DNA from: Planctomycetota bacterium
GTDB lineage: Bacteria; Planctomycetota; Brocadiia; Brocadiales; Brocadiaceae
Length of the DNA: 64,000 nt
Reading direction: 5' to 3'
Assembly (NCBI GenBank): GCA_016873165.1
Contig: VGXV01000005.1
Span: forward strand, 58,193 to 122,192
The notes below the pieces were generated by a model. That model had not been told where the DNA came from. It searched no databases and was given only the letters and a program-made list of their open reading frames with translations. This document shows positions 18,718 to 26,959 of the stretch, one piece after another (the first letter of the stretch is position 1; each line of letters starts with the position of its first letter). The translations under genes were made by a program, and so were the position numbers.

Positions 18718-19620
18718 ATGTTCATGCCGGGATATCTTTCTTTGCATAAAACAGGCAGGCTTCAGGAAAAAATCGAAGCGGCAAATGCGTTATTAAAGGA
18801 ATGCCGGATATGTCCGAGAAATTGCAGGGTAAACAGGGGTGAGAATAGACTGGGTTTCTGTAAGGTTGGCAGATTGCCAAAGGTGTGCAGTTATCATCCT
18901 CACTTCGGAGAGGAACCGCCGCTTGTTGGTTTTCACGGATCGGGAACAATATTTGTCACTTTCTGTAATTTGAGGTGTGTCTTTTGCCAGAATTACGAGA
19001 TAAGTCATTCAGGGGAAGGGCGGGAAATATCAATTGAACGTTTTGCAAAGATGATGAATGAATTGCAGGACATGGGATGTCATAATATTAATTTTGTAAC
19101 TCCTACCCACGTCGTGCCTCAAATACTCGAGGCTCTGCCATTTGCTATTAAAGAAGGATTACGGGTACCTCTGGTATATAATACGGGAGGGTATGATTCC
19201 GTTGATACCCTGAAAATACTGGAAGGGGTGTTTGATATTTACATGCCGGATTTTAAATTTGCCGATGGTGAAGTCGCCGCCAGATTATGCATGGCAAAGG
19301 ATTATCCGCAAAGAGCAATGGATGCGATAAAAGAAATGCATCGACAGGCGGGAGACCTTGTGACTGATGAAAATGGAATTGCGGAAAGGGGGCTCATTGT
19401 CCGCCACCTTATCATGCCCAATGGATTGGCAGGAACCCGGAAGGTAATGCGCTTTTTGGCGAAAGAGATATCACCGCATACGTACGTTAATATTATGGAT
19501 CAGTATCGTCCCTGCGGCACCGCACACAAACATCAGGAGATTAATCGTCGTATTACCCCTGAAGAGTATCAGGAAGCCGTTGAAATTGCTCATGAAGAGG
19601 GGATATACCGGTTGGCTTAG
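18718..19620 (+). CDS. Radical SAM protein of the pyruvate-formate-lyase-activase-like family
   Basis: The 300-aa protein binds a radical-SAM 4Fe-4S cluster through CNLRCVFC (CxxxCxxC, residues ~83-90). It has an extra N-terminal cysteine set (CRICPRNCRVNRGENRLGFC) typical of the PflA-paralogue group also related to AmrS. The GSGTIFVTFCNL lead-in, the TPTHVVPQILEAL segment and the C-terminal MDQYRPCGTAH are family hallmarks. ATG 18718 is preferred: GGAGAG lies 8 bases upstream. No glycyl radical enzyme or Memo/AMMECR1 partner is adjacent, so the target is unknown. The gene is followed by a MITE insertion and then by a flavoprotein gene. Confidence 0.85.
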   Translation: MFMPGYLSLHKTGRLQEKIEAANALLKECRICPRNCRVNRGENRLGFCKVGRLPKVCSYHPHFGEEPPLVGFHGSGTIFVTFCNLRCVFCQNYEISHSGEGREISIERFAKMMNELQDMGCHNINFVTPTHVVPQILEALPFAIKEGLRVPLVYNTGGYDSVDTLKILEGVFDIYMPDFKFADGEVAARLCMAKDYPQRAMDAIKEMHRQAGDLVTDENGIAERGLIVRHLIMPNGLAGTRKVMRFLAKEISPHTYVNIMDQYRPCGTAHKHQEINRRITPEEYQEAVEIAHEEGIYRLA

Positions 19621-19654
19621 TGGCAAATCATTTAGAAATATCACTCTATTTAAC

Positions 19655-19794
19655 GGGAGCATTCCCAATTTTTTGTAAAATGTGGAGGTATTATGCGGGG
19701 GATAAACCACCCGCGCTACGACACATATTGCATGGTAGCGCCGATCCTTTATGGTCGGCTTTATTTTGATTTACAAAAAATTGGGAATGCTCCC
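19655..19794. mobile_element. 140-bp MITE (A1) with terminal inverted repeats and perfect 9-bp target duplication
   Basis: The ends GGGAGCATTCCCAATTTTTT and its exact inverse (right end 19770-19794) bound a 140-bp element. It is flanked by the direct repeat CTATTTAAC at 19646-19654 and 19795-19803, a perfect 9-bp target-site duplication. The interior holds small palindromes such as CCGATCCTTTATGGTCGG and no gene. The insertion lies between the radical SAM gene and the flavoprotein gene and creates a spurious in-frame extension of the latter. Confidence 0.85.
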
Positions 19795-19812
19795 CTATTT
19801 AACCTTGTTGCT

Positions 19813-21048
19813 ATGACAAACGAATACGATTTTATTATAATCGGCGGCGGTCCTGCGGGGATGCTGGCTGCGGGAAGGGCGGGAGAAAGGGGGAAGAAGG
19901 TAATCCTTCTTGAAAAAAAAGAAAGTGTTGGGAAAAAACTTCTTCTCTGCGCTTCCGGGAGATGCAATGTAACGAATACAGCGCCGTTTTCCACTTTTTT
20001 TAATGCGTATGAAAAAGCAGGCCATTTCATGCGGCCGTCTTTAGGCGCTTTTTCAAATGAAAACCTGCGGTCGTTTCTTTCCTCCTACGGTGTTGAAACT
20101 ATTGAAGAAAGCAAAGGCCGCGTATATCCAATGAGCCAGCAGGCAGAATCCGTCCGGGACGCGCTGCAATCTTACCTTGACACGCAGAGAATTACCGTCA
20201 GGAAAAACTCACGTGTATTGCGCGTTAAAGAAGAAAATAAACAGGTGGCAGGAGTGGAGACCAAAGACGGGTTCATCCGGGGGAGAAATGTGTTGATAGC
20301 AACGGGCGGCCTCAGCTATCCTTCTACGGGAAGCACCGGGGACGGGTACGAATTTGCAATTTCTCTCGGACATACTATTTGCAAGACATATCCCGCAATA
20401 ATAGCATTTGAAACGGAAGAGATATGGGTCAAACAAGTGCAGGGAACACCGATAAAAAACGTGCAGATCACTGCTTTTCAAAAGGGCAATAAAATTGCTC
20501 AGCATTTCGGTGAAGCGCTTTTCACTCATTACGGCATCTCCGGACCTGCCATTCTCTCCATCAGTAAACGTATTATGGAAAAATTTGATATGGGTGCAAT
20601 ACGCATACATATAGATTTCAAACCGAATGTTGCGCTTCATGATCTTGACGCTCAATTAGTGAAACAAATCAACTCTAACGGAGGAAAGGCAATAAAAACC
20701 TGCCTCACGTATTTTGTTCCCGAAAAACTTTCTCCTTTATTGCTGAGTACATGCGGAATCGACGAAAAAAAGAAGGCATCTCAGATAACGGCAAAAGAAA
20801 GAAAAAAGATACTTGACCAGTTGAAGGGTTTGTCCCTTACCATATCATCACCAAGACCCATTGAAGAAGCAATCATAACAGGCGGGGGGGTTGAATTAAA
20901 CGAGGTTGAATCACGCACGATGGAATCGAAATTGATAAAAGGATTATACTTTGCGGGGGAGGTGCTGGATATAGATGGCCCGACAGGGGGTTTTAATCTC
21001 CAGGCGGCATTTTCCACAGGGTATCTTGCGGGGAATAGTATTCAATGA
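19813..21048 (+). CDS. FAD-dependent oxidoreductase, BaiN/YhiN (HI0933) family
   Basis: Flavoprotein of 411 aa from ATG 19813; codons upstream of this belong to the inserted MITE. The N-terminus has the dinucleotide-binding IIGGGPAGMLAAGRAGERG motif with the LLEKKES beta-strand, then KLLLCASGRCNVTN, diagnostic of the HI0933 family. GLSYPSTGSTGDGYEFA and the C-terminal second FAD motif (GLYFAGEVLDIDGPTGGFN) complete the signature. Substrate is unknown in most members. The intact MITE immediately upstream may have separated it from its promoter or from the radical SAM gene. Confidence 0.9.
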   Translation: MTNEYDFIIIGGGPAGMLAAGRAGERGKKVILLEKKESVGKKLLLCASGRCNVTNTAPFSTFFNAYEKAGHFMRPSLGAFSNENLRSFLSSYGVETIEESKGRVYPMSQQAESVRDALQSYLDTQRITVRKNSRVLRVKEENKQVAGVETKDGFIRGRNVLIATGGLSYPSTGSTGDGYEFAISLGHTICKTYPAIIAFETEEIWVKQVQGTPIKNVQITAFQKGNKIAQHFGEALFTHYGISGPAILSISKRIMEKFDMGAIRIHIDFKPNVALHDLDAQLVKQINSNGGKAIKTCLTYFVPEKLSPLLLSTCGIDEKKKASQITAKERKKILDQLKGLSLTISSPRPIEEAIITGGGVELNEVESRTMESKLIKGLYFAGEVLDIDGPTGGFNLQAAFSTGYLAGNSIQ

Positions 21049-21156
21049 CTGTCATTTCTTCCTTTACATTTTAAAATTAAAATTGTAGAAATATTTTTTA
21101 TAAGATACTATAAGCTTTCATTACTCTGTTAAAAGTTACCCAATCTGATTAAAATT

Positions 21157-21618
21157 ATGGAATACACAGAACAAGCAGAAGGAAAAGAAAGTTCTTCCGA
21201 ATGCAATCCCTGGTACAGAAACGGATTGAGATTTGAATGTCAGCGGTGTGGCAAGTGTTGCCGCGGGGAACCGGGGGTTGTTTGGGTTAATAGTAAAGAA
21301 ATTAAAGATATTTCGCAATTTCTGGGCATGACCCAGGAAATGTTTGCACAAAAATATTTAAGAATGATCCATGGAAGGATCAGTTTACTGGAATATGGCA
21401 ACGGCGATTGTGTCATGTATAACAACGGTTGCGTCATATACGAAGTAAGGCCATGTCAGTGCAGAACATTTCCCTTCTGGTCTCCGAATCTGAAAGAAAA
21501 GAACGAATGGGAAAAGTTAAAGGGGCAGTGTCCGGGCATAGATAAAGGACAATTGCATGATTTAAAAATAATACGGAATAATTTGAGGATGTACGAAAGC
21601 CGGTTTGGAAAATCATAA
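21157..21618 (+). CDS. YkgJ-family cysteine-cluster protein (copy 1)
   Basis: The 153-aa protein carries the zinc/iron-chelating pattern C-x2-C-x2-CC as FECQRCGKCCRGEPG (residues ~27-41). Further cysteines follow in CVMYNNGCVIYEVRPCQCRTFPFW, matching the family's CxxY..RPxxCRxFPF pattern. Function of the family is not established; a metal-binding or redox role is assumed. It overlaps the next gene by 14 bases, so translation is coupled to a second, divergent member of the same family. Confidence 0.85.
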   Translation: MEYTEQAEGKESSSECNPWYRNGLRFECQRCGKCCRGEPGVVWVNSKEIKDISQFLGMTQEMFAQKYLRMIHGRISLLEYGNGDCVMYNNGCVIYEVRPCQCRTFPFWSPNLKEKNEWEKLKGQCPGIDKGQLHDLKIIRNNLRMYESRFGKS

Positions 21619-22039
21619 TAGTGAAAAAAAACAAACAGTTTCACGTGAACAACTGTTCTCGGAATTAAAGGAACTCTATCGTCTTTTTGAGCAAGACCTG
21701 TCTCTGATAAATCCATGTTGCAACAAATGCGGCAGTTGCTGTAATTTCGGGAAATACGATCATGTCTTGTACGCAAGCAGCATTGAAGTTGATTACCTAA
21801 CTCACCATGTAAAAGTTCCTGATTTTGATATTTCAGAAGATGTTTGTCCGTTTCTCAAAAATAATAAATGTGATGTCAGAGACTACCGGATGCTCTCATG
21901 CCGCACGTTTTATTGTGACGAAAAACATAAGGAAGAAACCCAATTGTTGCATGAAAAATATCATCGGTTGATCAAGGCGCTCTACAACAAATATCATCTC
22001 GACTGGAAATACAGTCCTTTCCTCTCTCAACTTAAATAA
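21605..22039 (+). CDS. YkgJ-family cysteine-cluster protein (copy 2)
   Basis: The 144-aa protein starts at TTG 21605 inside the end of the preceding gene. It has NPCCNKCGSCCNFG (C-x2-C-x2-CC) and later CPFLKNNKCDVRDYRMLSCRTFYCDE, the second conserved block of the family. It is clearly related in motif but not close in sequence to the upstream copy. TTG is the only start that keeps the N-terminal helix (REQLFSELKELYRLFEQDL). The two proteins may act together. Confidence 0.8.
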   Translation: MENHNSEKKQTVSREQLFSELKELYRLFEQDLSLINPCCNKCGSCCNFGKYDHVLYASSIEVDYLTHHVKVPDFDISEDVCPFLKNNKCDVRDYRMLSCRTFYCDEKHKEETQLLHEKYHRLIKALYNKYHLDWKYSPFLSQLK

Positions 22040-22128
22040 TTTGAAACAAATAAGTTGAAATCATATAAAACCAACTCCTTACCGTATATCTGAAGACGCG
22101 AGTCCTTTCTCCGTTATGCGGAAATTGC

Positions 22129-22156
22129 TTGACTTGGACCGGAAATAAATTAGACT
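22129..22156 (+). promoter_or_regulatory. Sigma-70-type promoter of the feo operon
   Basis: TTGACT (22129-22134), 16-base spacer, TAGACT (22151-22156). The predicted start near 22163 falls at the edge of the Fur-like box. The next gene downstream on this strand is feoB, about 255 bases away, with repeat DNA in between. Confidence 0.5.
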
Positions 22157-22163
22157 GTACCGA

Positions 22164-22180
22164 TTGAGACTCATTTTCAA
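22164..22180 (+). promoter_or_regulatory. Fur-box-like operator upstream of feoB
   Basis: TTGAGACTCATTTTCAA is an imperfect palindrome that differs from the common Fur-box form TTGAGAATCATTTTCAA at one base. It sits at the predicted transcription start of an iron-uptake operon, where a repressor would block initiation. Assignment to Fur rather than another metal regulator is inference. Confidence 0.5.
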
Positions 22181-22213
22181 TTTCATGGATTATTAGATAT
22201 GCTGATTTTGAGA

Positions 22214-22305
22214 TTAACTAGGCCTTCGGCAACTTTTAACAACGTAGTGGCAAGGCGCGCCTTGCCACTACATGAACAGTTTGAAATTCCTTAACATTTA
22301 ATTAG
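22214..22305. repeat. MITE-like element B2 with 28-bp perfect palindrome
   Basis: The left end TTAACTAGGCCTTCGGCAAC resembles the left end of B1 at 5424. The right part TTTGAAATTCCTTAACATT (22280-22298) is identical to the inner right end of B1. In the middle is a perfect 28-bp palindrome (22244-22271; half site GTAGTGGCAAGGCG). It lies between the feo promoter/operator and feoB. Confidence 0.55.
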
Positions 22306-22398
22306 ATTCTTCGCTCCGCTCAGAACGGCATTATGGTAATAAAAGTGTCATTCTGAGGGAGGAATGACCTCTGCCCGTCCGGCAGGCGGGAAAGAATC
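22305..22398. repeat. Compound palindromic repeat C3
   Basis: Outer arms GATTCTT (22305-22311) and AAGAATC (22392-22398) enclose CTTCGCTCCGCTCAG (related to the C1/C2 arms). A hairpin GTCATTC/GAATGAC at 22347-22369 and a CCCGTCCGGCAGGCGGG palindrome at 22374-22390 also lie inside. Together with B2 it fills the leader between the feo promoter and feoB. The remainder of the 22040-22417 gap is the promoter region. Confidence 0.55.
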
Positions 22399-22417
22399 CC
22401 GACTTTGAAATTCAAAC

Positions 22418-24685
22418 ATGCACATAGATACGACAAATACTTCCAAAATTGCACTTGTGGGAAATCCAAATGTGGGGAAAAGTGTTATTTTTGGATTGCT
22501 TACGGGAAAATACGTGACGGTGTCAAACTATCCCGGCACCACCGTTGAAGTTTCGCGCGGCATATATAAAGGGCTTGATGGAGGCAGTGAAGTCATTGAT
22601 ACGCCTGGCGCTAACAGTTTAATACCGCTTTCAGAGGATGAGGCCGTTGCCAGAGATATTTTGCTTGAAAGTTACAATAAACGCATCGTCCAGGTTGTTG
22701 ATGCAAAAAACCTGAGGCGCGGTTTACTGATAACAACACAGATCGCTGAAATGGGATTGCCGGTATTGCTGGTATTGAATATGTGGGATGAACTTCTGGA
22801 CAGGGGCATGAATGTTGATATTAATGCGCTGCAAGGCAGTCTGAAAATTCCCATAGTGAAAACTATTGCAACACATAAAGTAGGATTTAGGGAATTGTTT
22901 CATTCAATACCTCATGCAAGTGTGCCCGAACTTCGGATTAATTATGGCAAATTTATTGAGGAAGGAATTTCTCATGTATGCAGGATACTGAATAATGCGA
23001 CGGTGGTGAATGACAGGGCATTGGCAATTATGCTGTTATCGCATGACGAGTCGCTGGAAAAAAAATTACAACAAAAGTTGCCTCCGGATTCATTTCAGGA
23101 AATTGCACGAATACGTGAGGACGTCCAGAAGCATTTCAGCAATCCGCTGAGTTATGTTATCAGCATCAAACGCTCTCAGTTTGTTGATAACCTGATTGAA
23201 AAAGTTACGACATCCGCAGGAAATGAGAGAGAAGCGCGACCATTCACCCGAGGGGTATTTTTCTTTTTCCTCGTCCCTCTGTTTGCTTTTTTCATCGGCT
23301 ATAAACTTGTTTCGCTGCTCTTGTTCACAATTTCCATGAAGCTGTCGATTCCTGACCTGCTTAGCATGATATTACAACTTTCTGCGGGCGGAATGATGTC
23401 TCTCTGTTTTACGTTGTATTTGTACGAGACGGAGTTTAAAACACGAAAAAAGATTAGTGAAACATTGGGGCGTATTACGATGCATCCGATAGCAGCGTTC
23501 CCTCTGCTGATTATCATCCTGTGGGCAGTATATAAATGGGTGGGGGAATTCGGTTCCGGAGTATGCGTGGACTTTTTGGAGAGCAAGATATTTGGCAGCG
23601 CGGAAACACCATCCGATGGTTTCAATATATGCATTTATATCCCCTTCATTAAAAAGATATATACATTCACTCATATCAATTTCGCGGGAATAAATTATTA
23701 CATTGGGCTGTTGGCACAAAAAATAATAAGTAAAGACAATTTAATCTACGAATTGTTTTTAAACGAGCAATCGGGATTGATTCAGGTGGGTCTTACCTAT
23801 GCGATTGCAATTGTCTTTCCCATTGTGGGGTTTTTCTTTCTTGCGTTTGGCATTATGGAAGACAGCGGCTATTTGCCAAGATTAGCTGTCATGGTTGATA
23901 AGATATTCAAACAGATCGGGCTGAACGGAAAGGCTGTGCTTCCCATGGTTTTGGGTTTGGGATGCGACACAATGGCAACAATGACAACCCGGATTTTGAA
24001 TACGAAAAAGGAAAGGATTATTGCCACATTATTATTGGCGCTGGCGATTCCCTGTTCCGCGCAGTTAGGGGTTATCGCAAGTGTTCTTGGCAGTATTTCC
24101 GGAATATATTTTGCCGCATATGCCCTTATTATTTGTTCACAACTGCTCTTTGTCGGGTATTTATCATCAAAAATCTTACCCGGCGCTCCTTCTGATTTTT
24201 TAATGGAAATCCCTCCGTTTCGCATGCCAAAAATTTCCAATATCTTTATAAAAACTTTTTATCGTGTGAACTGGTTTATGAAAGAAGCGGTGCCTTTATT
24301 TGTATTGGGCACGCTTGTTTTATTTGTTGCCACAAAGCTGGGGGTATTATCCTTTGTTGAAAGGATGGGGAAGCCGGTAATTGAACACTTCTTAGGGCTG
24401 CCGGTTGAGGCGACTCGGGGGTTTATTTTGGGATTTTTAAGAAGAGATTACGGAGCAGTAAGTATTTTTAAGGTATTAGAAGAACAAGGGAAAGGGCACG
24501 GAATAGACCCGAAACAGCTATTAGTGTCTCTGGTAGTAATTACTTTATTTATTCCCTGCATTGCGAACTTTTTTGTTATGATTAAAGAACGCGGCGCTAA
24601 AAATGCATTTTTAATGTTTGCATTCATATTGCCGTATTCTATACTCATTGGAGGTTTGTTAAAAATTGTTTTGCGGGTGTTTTGA
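22418..24685 (+). CDS. feoB: Ferrous iron transporter FeoB
   Basis: Inner-membrane Fe2+ uptake protein, 755 aa. The N-terminal G domain has GNPNVGKS (residues 15-22, G1), the YPGTTVE switch (G2), DTPG (G3) and NMWD (G4). A helical regulatory segment follows (residues ~170-265), then the membrane part with two Gate domains and the conserved cysteine region LGLGCDTMATMTTR. The C-terminal half is rich in transmembrane helices, ending in the FIPCIANFFVMI segment. No ribosome site is obvious before ATG 22418. It overlaps the rseC-like gene by 4 bases and heads an operon with that gene and a DtxR-type regulator. A separate feoA is absent. Confidence 0.95.
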   Translation: MHIDTTNTSKIALVGNPNVGKSVIFGLLTGKYVTVSNYPGTTVEVSRGIYKGLDGGSEVIDTPGANSLIPLSEDEAVARDILLESYNKRIVQVVDAKNLRRGLLITTQIAEMGLPVLLVLNMWDELLDRGMNVDINALQGSLKIPIVKTIATHKVGFRELFHSIPHASVPELRINYGKFIEEGISHVCRILNNATVVNDRALAIMLLSHDESLEKKLQQKLPPDSFQEIARIREDVQKHFSNPLSYVISIKRSQFVDNLIEKVTTSAGNEREARPFTRGVFFFFLVPLFAFFIGYKLVSLLLFTISMKLSIPDLLSMILQLSAGGMMSLCFTLYLYETEFKTRKKISETLGRITMHPIAAFPLLIIILWAVYKWVGEFGSGVCVDFLESKIFGSAETPSDGFNICIYIPFIKKIYTFTHINFAGINYYIGLLAQKIISKDNLIYELFLNEQSGLIQVGLTYAIAIVFPIVGFFFLAFGIMEDSGYLPRLAVMVDKIFKQIGLNGKAVLPMVLGLGCDTMATMTTRILNTKKERIIATLLLALAIPCSAQLGVIASVLGSISGIYFAAYALIICSQLLFVGYLSSKILPGAPSDFLMEIPPFRMPKISNIFIKTFYRVNWFMKEAVPLFVLGTLVLFVATKLGVLSFVERMGKPVIEHFLGLPVEATRGFILGFLRRDYGAVSIFKVLEEQGKGHGIDPKQLLVSLVVITLFIPCIANFFVMIKERGAKNAFLMFAFILPYSILIGGLLKIVLRVF

Positions 24686-25104
24686 CGGAACAAATGACAG
24701 GTAAAATTGTTTCCCTTTCAGAAGAATGTGCAGAGGTATGCATTGTTGAAACGGAAAAATCGTGCGGAAACTGTTCCGCTTGTCCCGTGAAAAACAGACC
24801 GGAAGACATCATAAAGGTGTCTCCTGTAAAAAATGCTAAAATCGGTCAGTTTGTCTTCTTGCATGATGACAGAAACTGGATAAACAAAAACAAGGCAACG
24901 GCATTAATTGGCGGTTTTATATCGGGAGTAATAATCGCGGAAGCATTGTCAAAAATTGTATCGTTTGGCGCGTATCGTCCGGAGTATGATTTCATTGGGG
25001 GCGGTATTATGGTTGTCATTATGATGTTTCTTATAAAGGCAACGAAACCAAACTATTTTTTCAGGATGGAATTAACAGGAGAGGAAACACGGGGACATGA
25101 TTGA
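24682..25104 (+). CDS. RseC/MucC-like membrane protein
   Basis: The 140-aa protein is related to the RseC/MucC (SoxR-reducing) family. It has a cysteine motif C-x2-C-x2-C in SCGNCSACPVK (residues ~29-39), a small beta-rich domain and two hydrophobic helices (residues ~75-95 and 105-122). TTG 24682 overlaps the feoB stop; ATG 24694 is an alternative start four codons in. The family is associated with electron transfer or flavinylation systems; here its position between feoB and a metal regulator suggests a redox role in iron uptake. It overlaps the next gene by 8 bases. Confidence 0.75.
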   Translation: MTEQMTGKIVSLSEECAEVCIVETEKSCGNCSACPVKNRPEDIIKVSPVKNAKIGQFVFLHDDRNWINKNKATALIGGFISGVIIAEALSKIVSFGAYRPEYDFIGGGIMVVIMMFLIKATKPNYFFRMELTGEETRGHD

Positions 25105-25747
25105 GTCTTGTCACGAAGAATTGCTTGAACTGATATGGACAATCGAAGAAGAACATGGTGAAACGGAAAAAGAATTGCTGATAAAAAAAGAGGGGAGTTC
25201 TTCCGCAGAAACATATCTGCAAACACTTGTTGATAACGGATATATTTTGTTGAAAAATAATAACGTTATTTTAACGAAAAAAGGTCAGGCTGAGGCACGA
25301 TTGATAATAAGAAGGCACAGGCTTGCGGAACGATTGCTGCACGATGTTTTAGAGGTAAAGGAAGAATCAATGGATTCCAGCGCCTGTGAATTTGAACATT
25401 TTTTAAGTGAAGAAGTAACCACAAGTATATGCACACTATTGGGTCATCCGTCAACATGTCCGCATGGGAAATCCATTCCACCGGGTGATTGTTGCGTAAA
25501 AACCAATAAGGAAATACAGCCGGTGGTATTTCCTTTAACGGAATTACAAACCGGGAAAAATGCAAAAATTTCCTACATCGTCACAAAATTCCACGGCAGA
25601 CTTGACAGACTTTCCTCCATGGGACTACTGCCGGGTGTAAAAATACACCTTCACCAAAAATATCCCACTTATGTGATACAAATGGGACAAACGCAAATTG
25701 CAATTGATTCAACTGTGGCACGCGACATTTATGTACGGCATGGCTAA
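25097..25747 (+). CDS. DtxR/MntR-family metal-dependent transcriptional regulator
   Basis: A 216-aa regulator that binds DNA when loaded with Fe2+ or Mn2+. The N-terminal winged helix covers residues ~1-65 (SSSAETYLQTLVDNGYILLKNNN..LTKKG). The dimerisation/metal domain shows the typical ligands HRLAERLLHDVL, CEFEHFLSEEV and GHPSTCPHGKSIP. The C-terminal SH3-like FeoA domain follows, around residues 140-214 (RLSSMGLLPGVKI). It is the last gene of the feoB-rseC-dtxR operon and overlaps rseC by 8 bases, so autoregulation of iron uptake is a reasonable inference. Its own operator is not identified. Confidence 0.88.
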   Translation: MIESCHEELLELIWTIEEEHGETEKELLIKKEGSSSAETYLQTLVDNGYILLKNNNVILTKKGQAEARLIIRRHRLAERLLHDVLEVKEESMDSSACEFEHFLSEEVTTSICTLLGHPSTCPHGKSIPPGDCCVKTNKEIQPVVFPLTELQTGKNAKISYIVTKFHGRLDRLSSMGLLPGVKIHLHQKYPTYVIQMGQTQIAIDSTVARDIYVRHG

Positions 25748-25883
25748 GCAAACAGTTGAATTTTCAATAAAAACATATTGAATATTTTAAAAAATTATGA
25801 GATAGTATCTGCCGTATATATCTTTCGTATTGGCATGATATTACGTAAAACCAGATACTAACCTTTACCGTGGAGGATAATTT

Positions 25884-26468
25884 ATGGCGGCCATATTAAA
25901 AGAAAACATTTTACAGAAAAAAAAGAAACCGAGTGTTAGCAAAGATAAAGTAAATAAAATTGTGGATGTTATCCTTGAAAAGCCAAAAGCAGAAACTGCC
26001 GCAAAAGAAATTGTGAAGAAAGAACAATCGCAACCATTAAAAAGCAGTTCGGTAAAAAAATATATATTCAGCGATGAGATTCTGATTTCAGATGAAAATA
26101 TTTCAGACCTTGATGAATTAAGATCCATGCTTTGCAGGGAATTAAAGCCTTCAACCGAAATTGAATCTTTTTTCGTAGACAGAATAGTATCAAGTATATG
26201 GCGATTGAAAAGATGTATGAAGATAGAGCGTCAAATTATTGAACATGCATCATCTTCGATTCAGGAATATGAACAGGGATTTTTTACCTCCAAGAAAAGA
26301 ACAAAAGAGGAATTGCAACAGTTAAGGGCATTAAAAGTTATTGAAGAAAAAGATAAGTTCGATGAGATAATAAAGTATGAATCCTCTTTAGAAAGACAAT
26401 TTTATCTTGCTTTACGGGAATTACGTATGGCAAGACAACAGGAAGCAAAACAAAAGAAAGTCAGGTAG
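25884..26468 (+). CDS. Charged helical protein of unknown function
   Basis: The 194-aa protein has a strongly Lys/Glu-rich, low-complexity N-terminal ~60 residues. The rest is helical: LDELRSMLCRELKPSTEIESF, FVDRIVSSIWRLKRCMKIE, and a terminal YESSLERQFYLALRELRMARQQ repeat-like helix. The Arg-rich, regularly spaced hydrophobics suggest a coiled coil or DNA association. I recall similar short proteins scattered in genomes near insertion elements, but no element is visible here. Start ATG 25884 is preceded by GGAGG. No partner is evident. A weak stem (GCAATGA/TCATTGC, 26575-26599) in the gap after it could be a terminator. Confidence 0.6.
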   Translation: MAAILKENILQKKKKPSVSKDKVNKIVDVILEKPKAETAAKEIVKKEQSQPLKSSSVKKYIFSDEILISDENISDLDELRSMLCRELKPSTEIESFFVDRIVSSIWRLKRCMKIERQIIEHASSSIQEYEQGFFTSKKRTKEELQQLRALKVIEEKDKFDEIIKYESSLERQFYLALRELRMARQQEAKQKKVR

Positions 26469-26634
26469 CAGGATGCAAGAAATCGTCATTAAGGAAAAAA
26501 TCTATAAAGAATATAACATAATATATATTATCAGACGTTGAAAATTCATAAGTAATTCACCAAGGTTTTTAAAGGCAATGAGATCACTGTCTTCATTGCT
26601 CCTCTTTTCCTGATGTTTTTCACAATAGTGATTT

Positions 26635-26913
26635 TTATTTATCCCTTTTTATCGGTTTTGTAGTTTTACCTTTTAAACCATCTGACAAGACGAGATTAAA
26701 TGCCTCTGTAATGCTATATCTGTCCCAATACGCAAAATTATACAATTTTTCAATTAATTCATTTTTTACATAAAAAGTCATCTTCGTAGTATTGCTCGTT
26801 GCATTTCTTCTGCTTATTGCGCCAAATCCCTGTATTTCACTTCCGGATGAAATTTTAACTTCTGTCTTTTTTGTCTTTTTTTCAAGCGTCTCTGTATGCC
26901 GTTTTTTTGCCAT
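26635..26913 (-). CDS. Ribbon-helix-helix-like small DNA-binding protein (tentative)
   Basis: The 92-aa protein starts at ATG 26913, with GGAGGT 5 bases upstream. A basic N-terminus (MAKKRHTETLEKKTKKTE) precedes a short C-terminal domain, TKMTFYVKNELIEKLYNFAY followed by SITEAFNLVLSDGLKGK. A beta-strand of alternating hydrophobics followed by two helices is compatible with the CopG/ParG ribbon-helix-helix fold seen in plasmid partition and antitoxin proteins. No toxin or partition gene is adjacent; the next gene on the strand is a TauE transporter. Function is therefore open. Confidence 0.6.
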   Translation of the reverse strand: MAKKRHTETLEKKTKKTEVKISSGSEIQGFGAISRRNATSNTTKMTFYVKNELIEKLYNFAYWDRYSITEAFNLVLSDGLKGKTTKPIKRDK

Positions 26914-26959
26914 TATTACCTCCATTGTTAACAAGTGATTTTAGTATTGCCATGAAATA

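Noticed and set aside
19693..19812. N-terminal extension of the BaiN/YhiN-like flavoprotein
   Set aside because: These codons lie in the inserted MITE; the family starts at the residues following ATG 19813.
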